A stretch of 64,000 bases of DNA, taken from contig MU405275.1 of the NCBI GenBank assembly GCA_022836615.1, positions 1-64,000 on the forward strand. The letters run 5' to 3'. The stretch is from Annulohypoxylon bovei var. microspora. Its lineage: Eukaryota; Ascomycota; Sordariomycetes; Xylariales; Hypoxylaceae. Shown in pieces: positions 11,600 to 22,406 of the stretch; position 1 is the stretch's first letter, and each line of letters starts with the position of its first letter. A program made the position numbers and the translations under genes. The notes beneath the pieces are model-generated. The model was not told where the DNA came from and ran no database searches. It saw nothing but the letters and a program-made list of their open reading frames with translations.

Positions 11600-14595
11600 A
11601 AAACGTAAGATTTATATATATACTTATAAATTAAGTTTTAAAAATAAGGAATTTTTTAATAAAATATATAACGATATATATAATGACGGAAAAATGTTAT
11701 AAATAAAAGACTTGACGTTATTTATTAACTTTATTTTCGTGGTTTAAAAGATAATAAATGGTAAATAAAAAAGTTATATAATAATCGACCTGCGTTTATT
11801 AAATAATATAACGATTTTTAATATATATTTATTATTAACGTAAAAAAACGTTATTATAAATATTAAAAGGAAGAAAAAAGTTATAATAATAAATGGGAAA
11901 AGTTTCTTTTATTAATTTTTAACATTTAGTTTTTATAAAAATAAAATGGTAATTATTTTATTAAAAGAATTAAAAGTTTTAAATATAATATTAATGGGTT
12001 ATTAAAATAATTTTCTTTATATATAAAAATTTATAAATTAAAAGTTTTATTTATATAAAAAATATTATAAAGTATATTTAAACGATATTATAATTTATAA
12101 CAATATAAAGGAAAATCATTTAAAATATTTTAACGCGGTATTTAAGATTTTCCAAGAATTAAAAGTTATTATGGCCCTTTAAAAGTTTTTCGCAACGTAT
12201 GATTTTATTAAACTTTTAAATTTTTTAATAAACGGATTTAATATATTAATTACGTTAAATAAAATTAAAACAATTAAAAAAATTGAAATTTTTAAAACGT
12301 TTAAAAATTTAAAAACTTATATTGAAATAATTACATAATTAAGAAAATATATTCTTTAATATTAATAAAAAATTTAATCGTTTTAAAAAAGAAAAATAAT
12401 AATGCTTAATGAAAGTCGAATTATAAGAAGCTTATCGATAAGGAATAAAACGGCTTGGAAAAAATAAACTTTAAAAAAGAAATTTAAGTTTATAAAAAAC
12501 GAAAAAAAAGCTTTCCGCTTTATTTAATATAATTTAATAATAAGAACGTACTTATTATATTAAAATTTTAATAAAATTACTTTCGTTAAATTAAATGCGG
12601 CAAAGGAATAAAAATACGACGTAATAATCTTTTATATAAAAAAAGATTAAAATAAAATGAATATATATTTAAATAAAATATAATTAATTATGTTTTTAAA
12701 TAAAGTTTTTATAAAAGCGAAAAAGAAATATAATGTAATAAAATTAAAAGTTTTTTATTTAACGTAAATTACACGAAATTTACGACCATAATTTTAATTT
12801 AATAAATTAAATGTGGTGATTTTAATAAATTATAAAATTATCGGAGGAATAATTTAATAAAAAAACTTCGTTACGGTTAATATAATTAAAAATAATTTAA
12901 AATTAATTATAATGTTAATTTTCTTAAGTTAATTTTAATTAAATGTAAAACATATCTTTAAAAAATTAAATCTCGTTTTAAACGTATTATTAAAATTATT
13001 AATAAAAGTAAACGATAAAAATAAAAAAGAAAAAAATAACGAAATTAAAAGCGAATTAAATAATTTAATAAATCATTTTACGTTTTTATTAAATAAAATT
13101 CGTTTAAATATAAAATTTTAAAAAAAATTACAAAAAAAATATTAAAAAAACGGAAAATATAAAAAGATTTTACAAGATTTAAAAAAAAAACCACGAACGA
13201 AAAAAAAAAGATTCGACATCGAAAATAAATTATTATACCATATTATTAAAAAAAGATAAAAAAAATTAATCATTTTAACATTATACGTTTAACGGATTTT
13301 TTAATAAGTTTATAATAAAAAGCATCACTTCGACTTTTAAAAAATAACAACGAAATTAAAAGATTTAATAATTAATAATCTTTTTAATTAATTACGTAAT
13401 TATTTAAATTATTATTTAAAATGTATTAAAAATAAAATAAATAAAAAGAAATTATTAAATTATTTACATCCCATTAAAAGTAAATTAATACCATATTATA
13501 TAATAATAATAAATTTTATTATAAAATTACTTAAAGTTTCATCGAAAAACACGTTTTAAAAAATGTTAAATCATGATTATTATAATACTTTAATAACAAA
13601 TACCTGCAAGTTTTTTAAAAAAATAATCTTAATTTTAAAAAACTCTTAATATATAATTAAAGAATGGGCGGAAATATACTTTAAATGCCTATTATTATAT
13701 AATTAAAAAATATTAAAAAAAATAATTTTAAATCGAAATAAAAAATTCCTTTTAAAAGTTTAATAAACCATATTTTTAAAAGCAAAAACCGCATAAAACT
13801 TTTTAATAACATAATATTTACAAATAAATGAATAAAGTAAAAAATATAATTAAAATGTGGAAATAAGTATCCGATTTTACGTATTATTATTAATAATTCC
13901 ATGAAATTTTATAATTTTATTTTTATAATATAATTTAAATAATATAAAATCATTTATTTTAAGAAAATCCTTAAATAAAATAATTTTAAGTTTTAAATTA
14001 ACCATAATAATATTAATCTTAAAAATACCATATAACGTAATAAATTTCGAAACCTTAAAAAATATATATTAATAAAAAGCCATAATAATAATAAACTTCG
14101 TAATAATAATTAATAAAATATAATATAATGATAAATATAATCCTTAAAAATTTAATATTAACGAAAAAGTATATTTAAAATTATATAAAAAATATTATTT
14201 ACTTAAAAAACCCGTTAAAAAATAATTAAAACAAAAAATTAAACCATTAATAATAATTAAAAAAATCGAAAAATTAACTTATAAATTAAATTTCCCTTAA
14301 CATTAACGAATTTACCAAGTGGTATTAATTTTATAATTAACTTTAAAATTATTTAAGAAAAACATTTTTTAAAAAAAAAAACCATAATTTAAATAAGTTT
14401 AAGTAAATAAAAATGATAAAAAATAAAAATCGTTTAAAATCGAAAAACTTTTAAAAAAAAAAGTTAATAAAATAAAAAGAAAATATATTTTCAAATATTT
14501 AATTTATTAAAAAAATTACAAAGTAATATATAATTAATAATATTTATAAAAACTTTTAATAAAAAACGCATTAAAGTTAATACGGAAATATAATT
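11600..14595 (+). pseudogene. Ty3/Gypsy chromovirus pol relic (RT-RNaseH-IN-chromodomain)
   Basis: Reading the plus strand in the frame whose codons start at positions divisible by 3 gives pol domains in order, through many TAA stops. Reverse transcriptase: F-V-V near 11,740, I-I-I-D-L-R-L-L-N at about 11,780, and the catalytic box at 12,075-12,086, which reads Y-L-N-D where the family has Y-x-D-D. RNase H: a K-Y-N-V-I-K-L-x-V block near 12,740. Integrase: H-H spacing then C-x-K near 13,340-13,440, and A-E-I-Y-F-K-C near 13,670. Chromodomain: about 14,436-14,595, ending in A-L-K-L-I-R-K-Y. The frame is the same at 12,075, 13,227 and 14,439, so no net indel separates these domains. The C-terminal chromodomain places it among chromoviruses. 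It is dead. Confidence 0.85.
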
Positions 14596-15100
14596 AAAAG
14601 CATAAAATAACTTTTAAAGAATTAAAAATAAAAAAAAACACTTAAGAAAATTAAATTAACGAAGCGTTAAAAAATAATATTTTATAAAAGGAAAACGAAA
14701 AAATAAAACGAATCGTTAAAATAATTTTAAAAACTAATATATAAATGTAATTACCTTATAAAATAAAAAAATAAATAAAAATAATTAAACATTTTTAATT
14801 TAATTAACGTTTAAATTAACATTTATTACTCGATATACACTTACTTATTTAAAATCCCTTTTTTTTTATATTTTCTTTAATTATAACTTCGTTTTTATTT
14901 TCTTTAAATATTATTTTTTTTACCATAATATTTTTATTTAATTCCTTAATTATAACTTCGTTTTTAATTTTCTTTTAATTATAACTTCGAATATATTTTT
15001 TTTTAAATAACTTTATTTTAACCATAACATTTTCATTTAATTCTTATTCATTCATACCCACATTCGAAAAAAAAAATTCATTTACGCTTATTTTTAAAAA

Positions 15101-15171
15101 ATAAATTCCATTAATTGTTTTTAAGGAATAAATTCCATTAATTATTTTCAAAAAATAAATTTCATTAACGT
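15101..15171. repeat. 27-bp tandem repeat, three copies
   Basis: The motif ATAAATTCCATTAATT starts at 15,101 and 15,128, and a variant (ATAAATTTCATTAACG) at 15,155, giving an exact 27-bp period. It lies in the RIP-mutated block downstream of the chromovirus relic and may be part of its 3' untranslated region or LTR. Confidence 0.7.
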
Positions 15172-15944
15172 TTATTTATTTATAATAATTTTACATTAAT
15201 TAAATTAAACTTTTTTTTCAAAGATTTATTCCATTTACGATTATTTATTTTTATTAACCTTAATTTAATTAAGTTAAATTTTAAGCAATTAATTAAACAT
15301 TTATTTATACTTAATTTTATTAATTATTTATAAAAAACGAACATGGTAAAAAAAAAAAAAAAACGTATAGTTAAAGCATTTCGATAATAATACGTTTTTA
15401 TATAAAAAAAAATTATTATATTAAACGAGGAATGGAAATTTCGAAAAAAAGAAATAAAAAATCGTTTAAATAAAATTATATAATTAAATATTTTTACAAT
15501 GTTCGAAATATAAATAAAAAAAAACGGTAATTATTAAAAAATTAATAATAATTAATATTAAAAATAAATAATCTTAAGGAATATTAAACACGAATAATTA
15601 CGAAATTCCTTTTAATATCGGATTTAAATTTAAAAAAAATTATCCACCATTTCGTATAAATTTAATTAAATGAATATTTAAATAACATAAAAACTTAAAT
15701 AAATGTAAAAAACGCTTTTATAACATATAATAAAACTTAAAATAAAAGGTGGAATAATAAAATCATGTTAAAATTTAATAAAATAACCTTTTATTAATTA
15801 ATAATTTTATAAATTTATGGGAATACGGTAAAAGGTTTTAATTATATTTTATTTTATGTTTTAAAATGGTTTAATAATTATAATTTACGTTAAATGATTT
15901 TATTATATATAAATTATATAACGCCTTTTTTTTGGAAAAATTAA

Positions 15945-16260
15945 TACGAAGAATTTATGTTACGTATTAAAAACGATGAAATAAGGTTTTTATTAAAAAA
16001 TATCGAGTAATTATAAAAACGCTTTTTTTTAAAACGAAAAAACGAGTTATTTACGAAAAGGTTAAAAATGGAAAAAAATTAAACGAAAGTTAAATAAAAA
16101 GTATTAAACTTTTTTAAAAAAACGGTAAATATTTACGTAAGAATTTTAAACGCAAAGCAACGAATCCGAGGAATTATTAATGATTTTTATTAAGACTTGG
16201 AAAATGTTAAGAAAATAATAAGAAAATCGGGAAAAGCTTTTACGAAACACTTAAAAATAT
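15945..16260 (+). pseudogene. Degraded protein-coding relic, unidentified
   Basis: One plus-strand frame reads about 105 residues interrupted by roughly seven stops, with a charged, coding-like composition (for example Y-E-E-F-M-L-R-I-K-N-D-E-I and A-K-Q-R-I-R-G-I-I-N-D-F-Y). I do not recognise the family. It could be the gag of another retroelement. Confidence 0.3.
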
Positions 16261-18144
16261 TATTATAATTATAAAAAAAGATTTAAAAGGACGAAAAAGA
16301 AAAAAATAATGAAAATAACTTGTGAAAAAAATAAAACGAAAACGTTTCGTTTTTTCCCCGGGAAGGGGGAAATTTAATATAATAATTATAACTCGCTTAA
16401 CTTTCATTTTAAAACCTTTTTTTTGCAAAATAACTTTTAAATGAAATAATTTTTATTTTATAATAATTAAAAAAACTTGTTTTACGCTCGTATAATATTC
16501 ACATTATAATTTATGGATATACCATGATAATTTATTAATAATAAATTAAATGTTAAACTTATTAAAAGTAATTTAAATGTATATTTTAAAATTATTAATT
16601 TATTAATAAATATAATTATTTAAATGGATTAAATTAATATATTTATAAATAAAAAATATATTAATTTAAAATTCTTTTTTTATTATTTATAAAATAATTT
16701 AAATTTATTTTTCTTTTTATTAATTTAAGTTATTTTAAAGGATTTTAAAAGTTTATTAATAATAAATAATTATTTCGCCGAATTTATTAATGGCGTTTTA
16801 TTTAATTTAATTATCGTAAATAAATTTAATAATAACATTTTAAATTTATTAAAAAAAATTAAAATTAATTTATTAAATTTATATTTTAAAATGGTTTATT
16901 TAATTTATTAATACTTTAAATTTTAATTAATATATTTAAATTACCATATTATAAATATTTCTTATAATATTATATTATTTATAAATTTAAGTTTAATTAA
17001 TAACTTATTTATTATTAATAAAAAAAACGAAAGTTTAAATAACATGATAAATATTTTTTATTTAATTATAAAGTTTAAAAAACCATGTTAAAAAATTAAA
17101 AATAATGTATTATAATATAATTATTTTAAAAATATTATATATAACGATTTTATAATCTTATAATTCGTAATAAATAATAATAATATTATTATTCGTTAAT
17201 TAAAGAAATTTTATCCTTTTAAATTAATAAAAAAAAAAAGTTTACTTATATTATTAAATTTAATAAAAAATTTATTTTTTAAGGAATAAATTAATTAAAT
17301 AATTTATTATAAATTATTAATAAAACTTATTATTTTTTTAATAAATAAATAAGGTTTAATGTGTTTAAAAATAATTATATTTTTAACATTTAAAGGGTTT
17401 AAAATGGATATTTCCTTAAATATATTTATAAGAAAAAATATAAAAATAAAAATAAAAAAAATTAAAATAAATTATATTAAAAAATATTAAAAGTTATTTC
17501 CTTAATTTATTATTTTAATGTATATTTATAAAGGTTTATTAATGGGAATAAAAAGTGTTATTATTTATAAAAAAAAAGGTTTTAAAATTAAGTAAATAAA
17601 ACTTATAAATAATTAAAATGAAAATAATCTTTTAAAATAATAATTATTTTAAAAATATACGTATTTTTTTTAAAAATGGCTTTTTTTTAAAAAGAAAAAT
17701 TTTTTTTATAATAAAAATTAATAATAAGGTTTAAATATTAAAGATTAATTTAATGTAATAATTTTTTAAAAGTTTAAAGTTTATAATTTTTCATTTTTAA
17801 TAAAAAGGAAATTATTAAATTATTTAATTTTAATTTATATGAAACCTTTTAACGTTATAAACGCCCTTTAATTCTTATTAATTTAATATTTAAACCTTTT
17901 ATATATAATAATTTATATCTTATGATTAATCTTATTTAATAACTTCTTATATTATATATTAATGCTCGTGTATATGTTGTGGCAATAGCTACCCACAGTC
18001 GTGTCTCCAATCCTTGTATAACATTATTATTTTCGTTTTTCATAAACTTCACTCGGCCATTAACGGAAACCCAGGACCACTGTTACGACGAAGTTTAGTA
18101 GTCTCCCCTTTAAATGCTAGCTTTAGGTGAATTAAGTATATTCT

Positions 18145-18181
<37 letters not shown>

Positions 18182-18236
18182 CGGCGCGCGGAGGGGGGGG
18201 GTNNNNNNNNNNCCGCCCCCCCCCCCCCCCCCCCCG

Positions 18237-18272
<36 letters not shown>

Positions 18273-18304
18273 CCCCCCCCCCCCCCCGCGGGCCCCGCGC
18301 CCCC
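18145..18304. other. Poly-G / N gap / poly-C assembly scar
   Basis: About 57 G residues (18,145-18,201, interrupted only by a short GCGGCGCGCGGA patch) are followed by ten N (18,203-18,212) and about 80 mostly C residues. The G-run facing a C-run across a gap is typical of low-quality read ends joined by a scaffolder. The gap falls in or just beyond the 3' part of the HET pseudogene, so its true C-terminus is missing. Confidence 0.85.
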
Positions 18305-19807
18305 TACATACTGATGGCGCTCGCCGCTGATCATAGGGCTCGTTGCGGTGAGCATGCTTCCAAAGAAGTTGCTCTAGCAATTTATTCTTCCATAATCCTG
18401 CTACACAAGTGTCTTTCTTATACTCAACTTGAATGAAGTTTATGATACCCTGAATCGCCACCAGTCTGTCTGAAATCAAGGTCAGTGAAGTAAGGCTATA
18501 CTTCTCGACGATTTGGATCCAGTTGGTATAAAGAAACAACGCTTCTTCCTCTAGAGTCTTCGAAGGACCTAGCCTAGGAGGGAGTAGCCCAAGTACTGAT
18601 TCCGAGAGCCTACAATCCCGGCAGCTCCAGGATAATTCATATGACCCAAAAGAGAATATGCGAGTTGAGAGGATGTTCTCCTGGAATGCCCACCCTCTTT
18701 GGCTAAGTGGCTCGTGCTCCGGCAGTATTTTCCGTTCATTCCAACCGAGAGGCAGGAATGGTGCAATATCGGTTCTTCTCGTTCGGACGCTCTATTAACA
18801 GGCCTTTGTAGGCATCCGTTGACCCAGAGGCAGAAATAGTCAAAAAAGCCCCTCGAAATACTGTCCTCATCTGTCGTGATTCTCTCAACCAATCTTTTCG
18901 CGCCTTCCGATCGGCTCCCTGGATGATACAGAGACAATCTATCCATAAGAACTGAATCCCTAACAGATTCGTAAAGTGAATTGTGTCTCTAATTGTCTGT
19001 GGTAACTCTTCCAGGGGAATAGAATAGACTCCATTAGGGATGCTTTATTAGCCGACGTCAACTTGAAAAAGGGGGTTTTCCCCCAGCAGTAACTCAAAGC
19101 CACATATTTTCCCCTCTGTCCATTTGACTCCATCAATTCGAGCTGTGTCGAATTATTTTCATGGCGGATCCAAATAACTCTAGTCGGGAGCTTGCTAGAT
19201 TCATTTACTGCGCATTGACCGCCGTGGAAATTCAAACAGTTGTCAAGCCACTTAGATGCCATCTTCGCGGATTTAAGAAGCCCGACATTCTGAGTTAGTA
19301 AACGGTTCTCCACGATAGAAGCTAAAGGGCACCAAGAAGGCATATCTACTTGAATTCAGTACAGATATGCTATGGTTGAAAGTCGAGTTATGATCTCTCA
19401 CCTTGGTCATAGTGAACAGGAATCGTGCTTCGAGCGACACAAGACTTGTCATCTGGCGTCCCATAATGCCAATGCAATTCCTTGCAAAGAAGCTTGTCAC
19501 ATCGTCTTTGGCTTGAAGGCATCACGATGACGTCGATTTTCTTAAAAAGAGAGCCAGAGATATCTGGGGGATTTCTGAAAAGATACAAGATCAAGCGAAC
19601 TTTGTACAAATCTGTATATAAGCGCAATTTCTTAAGGTCGCGTCCGAGTGAGTGGCGGATAATCGAGCATATATCACAGGATTCTTGTTCTTTGGTCGGG
19701 TTGAAAACGAACTTTGAGACATCGGAATTGATCAAGTATCCATTGTGAACAATCTTTTTAACCGTGAGCTCGCTACATTCTACGCAGCGTCTTAGTTCGA
19801 ATGCCAT
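18305..19807 (-). pseudogene. HET-domain (heterokaryon incompatibility) pseudogene
   Basis: HET proteins trigger cell death when genetically different hyphae fuse. A likely ATG at 19,807 opens exon 1 (19,402-19,807; C-V-E-C near the start), then a 56-bp intron, then exon 2 from 19,345. Exon 2 holds the classic HET opening K-Y-V-A-L-S-Y-C-W-G. The frame breaks at about 19,014-19,028, where a 5-bp tandem duplication (AGAAT AGAAT) shifts it. In the next frame P-L-E-E-L-P-Q-T-I-R-D and L-W-I-D-C-L-C-I-I-Q are intact. A second 1-bp-type shift at about 18,770 moves to the frame carrying Q-R-G-W-A-F-Q-E and S-T-R-I. The C-terminal part reads to the poly-G/C gap, so the end is unknown. Two independent frameshifts argue for a pseudogene, but poor local assembly could mimic them. 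Confidence 0.8.
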
Positions 19808-20592
19808 GACGAATGATATTTTGTAGAGAATGCCTTTCCTTCTACTACGTCTTGATACTCTTCCATTAATGTTCAAGTTCAGAAGACGGCGTTGCAGGGG
19901 GGGGGGGGGAATAAGACCCCAAGTATTCACGTAGGTACGTATAACTTTCAGATCGAACAGTATTGCACGGAAACCGGTTACCATATTCCCCTCGGCGAGA
20001 AGACATTTGATTCAATATACCTGTATACCTAAGAAATAAGCCACCACTATGCACACCGAGGTTGCATTCGGCGCGGTATGATCAAGGCTATGTAAGCCTA
20101 CAGCAAAAGCTGGTGGCCACCCAAGTTTAGGTGGCATCCCCAATCTTGAAGTCTTTTTAATCCTCAACCTTTGCTCGATGCGTTGCGCGCGGCTCGCCCA
20201 CTAAACGCCTCGGATGAAATTATTTTATTTTATTCTGGACTAAATAAACACTTAAATTTGTCTTATCAAAGTCATGGCATAGTTTCTTATTTAAAAACTT
20301 CGAGATTTTGCCATAGTTATGGAAAAAATACAACACAAAATATTTTCAAGCAAATCCAACATCAGCAACCTGGTGGCGACTCCTTTTCCTATTATGCATG
20401 TACAACCCACCCGCGATGAACAACTCAGAGCGCATGCTGCATACAGATAGACGCAGGCTCTTCGTCTAAAGCTGCCAAACTTAAGTAGAAAAACACAACT
20501 AAGAGCACACCGAACATCTATAAATAAGCATTCACATTACACTCCTATTATTCATCACAATAAATGGTAACATTTTATCTATCCCCAGCCCC
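19808..20592. other. Intergenic, no gene seen
   Basis: Between the HET pseudogene and the stop of chorismate synthase. An 11-12 G run is at about 19,898 and a GGTGGCCACC palindrome at about 20,112. I see no coding potential or RNA gene. Confidence 0.5.
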
Positions 20593-21905
20593 CTATTTCG
20601 CGCCCATAGAAACGCCATTATCCGAGACCGGCACAGTTATCTTCGCGGGCGGGAGATGCCTCTTAGCCTCGTGCCTGCCCATCTGCTGCATGAGCGCATC
20701 CATGACGACCAGCGCGGCCATCGCCTCCACGATCGGCACCGCCCTCGGCACTACGCAGGGGTCGTGTCTCCCCTTGGCCTCTAGCACGCCCTCGGAATCG
20801 CCGTCGTAGGTAGCGGTGGTCTGGGCCTGGCTGATGGTTGCTGGCGGCTTGAAGGCGACGCGGAAGTAGATGGGCGCGCCGTTCGAGATGCCGCCCTGAA
20901 TACCTCCGGAATTGTTCGTCTTGGTCGTGAGTTTCGGCCTCGGGGTTCCGTTGCGCCCCGCTCCGGTTTCCGGGCCGGCAGGTGCGTCCGGCGCCTTGAT
21001 GAAGAGGTCGTTGTGGATCGACCCGGGGACCTCGCAGCCGCCGAAGCCGGAGCCGACCTCGAAACCCTTCGTCGCGGGTATGCTGAGCATGGCGTGTCCG
21101 AGCTTCGCCTCCAGCTTGTCGAAGCAGGGCTCTCCTAGCCCGCTCGGCACGTTCTTGATGACGCATGTCACGGTTCCGCCGATGCTGTCGTTGCGCTCCT
21201 TGAACGCGGCTATGTAATCTGCCATTTTCTGCGAGATCTTCTCGTCCGGACACCGTACGGGCAGGAACTTGTCGACGGTTTCCCGGTCGATTGATTGGAG
21301 CAGCTCTAGGAATGCGGGATTCTGGCTTTGCGTCGGGCACTCGGGCGTGGGCGGGAACATGTGGACCGAGCCGACGGATGTGACGAAAGCGGTAATCTCG
21401 ACGCCGAACGCGAGCTTCAGATACTTTTCGGCGATGGCGCCTGCAGCCACTCTGCCGATAGTCTCGCGAGCCGAACTTCTTCCGCCACCGCTGCTCGCCT
21501 TAACGCCGTACTTCTCGAGGTAAGTCCAATCTGCGTGACTGGGCCGCGGGAAGCGATCCATTGTATTGTCCCCATAGTCTTTGGGCCTCTGGTCTTCGTT
21601 GAGGACTACGAGGCCGATCGGGGTGCCGAGAGTGACACCGAATTCGGTACCGGACTGTATGGCGACTCGGTCTTTTTCGTTTCGGGGCGTTGTGATATTG
21701 CTCTGACCGGGTCGTCGGCGGGTCATCTGGGGTTGAATATCCGCCTCGGTGAGCTCCATGCCTGGTGGGCAACCGTCGATGATGCATCCCACCGATCGGC
21801 AATGAGATTCGCCATAGCTAAAATCCTTGTTAAACAGTGCTAAAAAGGTCAATTGAGTTGTGCGACTAACGTGGTGACCCGAAACGAGGAACCAAAGGTC
21901 GACAT
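20593..21905 (-). CDS. ARO2: Chorismate synthase
   Basis: Last step of the shikimate pathway: converts 5-enolpyruvylshikimate-3-phosphate to chorismate, using reduced FMN. Two exons: 21,871-21,905 and 20,593-21,817. The 53-bp intron has donor GTTAGT and acceptor TTTTAG. Spliced product is 419 aa, usual for fungi. The tiny first exon encodes MSTFGSSFRVTT and joins in frame to Y-G-E-S-H-C, recreating the family N-terminus, which fixes the start. Signature blocks are present: G-E-S-H-C..V-G-C-I-I-D-G-C-P-P-G (about 14-28), R-S-S-A-R-E-T-I-G-R-V, and R-H-D-P-C-V-V-P-R-A-V-P near the C-terminus. A Pro/Gly/Thr-rich insert (about residues 307-327) precedes T-K-T-N-N-S-G-G-I-Q-G-G. The gene is divergent from the lipoate ligase with 501 bp between the starts. 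Fungal enzymes are usually bifunctional with an NADPH-flavin reductase activity; this is inferred. Confidence 0.96.
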
Positions 21906-22406
21906 GTTGCGATAGTTGAATTAGAATCCGCCAAATAAGACCAAAATACCCGACTTCAATTGTTTCGGGAATTTGTACGGTCAACTTTTCAATTGACTGG
22001 TTGGATACTTGGTAATGCTTTAAAGAGCTGCGTCTTCGCCTCTTTAACAGGGTAGAAAGCTTTGTTTGAATGAGTCAAAGAACTAAACGAAGCCTCTTAC
22101 GATGGTGGGGCTCCGACTTTGGCCCCGCGATGTTACTTTTTTCTTTATCGATAGGATATGATCCCTGCCCTTCCCATGTGTAAAATATGGGTCTATAATC
22201 GCAGGGGTCTGGAGCTGACAAGGATTATGACTTCTCTCATATGTGTGGCTGCTAAGATTTCATCTTTTCATGATAATCAGTCTTACTCACCTGAAAACTT
22301 ACAATTTTATTACAATAACTTGGTGTAATGATTTAGGATAACAATATATATAAGACGGTTTAAAATGATATGAGACGGGAAGAAAATCCCGCTAATAGCA
22401 CTCCTG
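21906..22406. promoter_or_regulatory. Divergent promoter region, ARO2 / lipoate ligase
   Basis: 501 bp between two divergent start codons. It is AT-rich near the lipoate ligase start. No specific site is asserted. Confidence 0.5.

Larger units (their letters stand above)
14596..17960. other. RIP-mutated AT-rich DNA downstream of the chromovirus
   Basis: This probably includes the 3' end and LTR of the chromovirus plus further transposon remains. Visible features are A/T homopolymers, four spaced copies of an AATTATAACTTCG-like motif at about 14,878-14,995, a 27-bp tandem repeat at 15,101 and a degraded plus-strand frame at 15,945-16,260. Around 16,330-16,370 there is a small C/G-rich palindromic patch (CCCCGGGAAGGGGG). 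Ordinary base composition returns sharply at about 17,960. Confidence 0.6.

Noticed and set aside
7441..17960. LTR pair for the chromovirus
   Set aside because: I compared the flanks by eye (for example around 7,480 and 15,710) and found only weak AT-rich similarity, not enough to call repeats.
18110..18539. Open frames with poly-Gly and poly-Pro tracts around the gap
   Set aside because: They translate homopolymer artefacts and N bases. Only the HET reading frame to the right of the gap has support.
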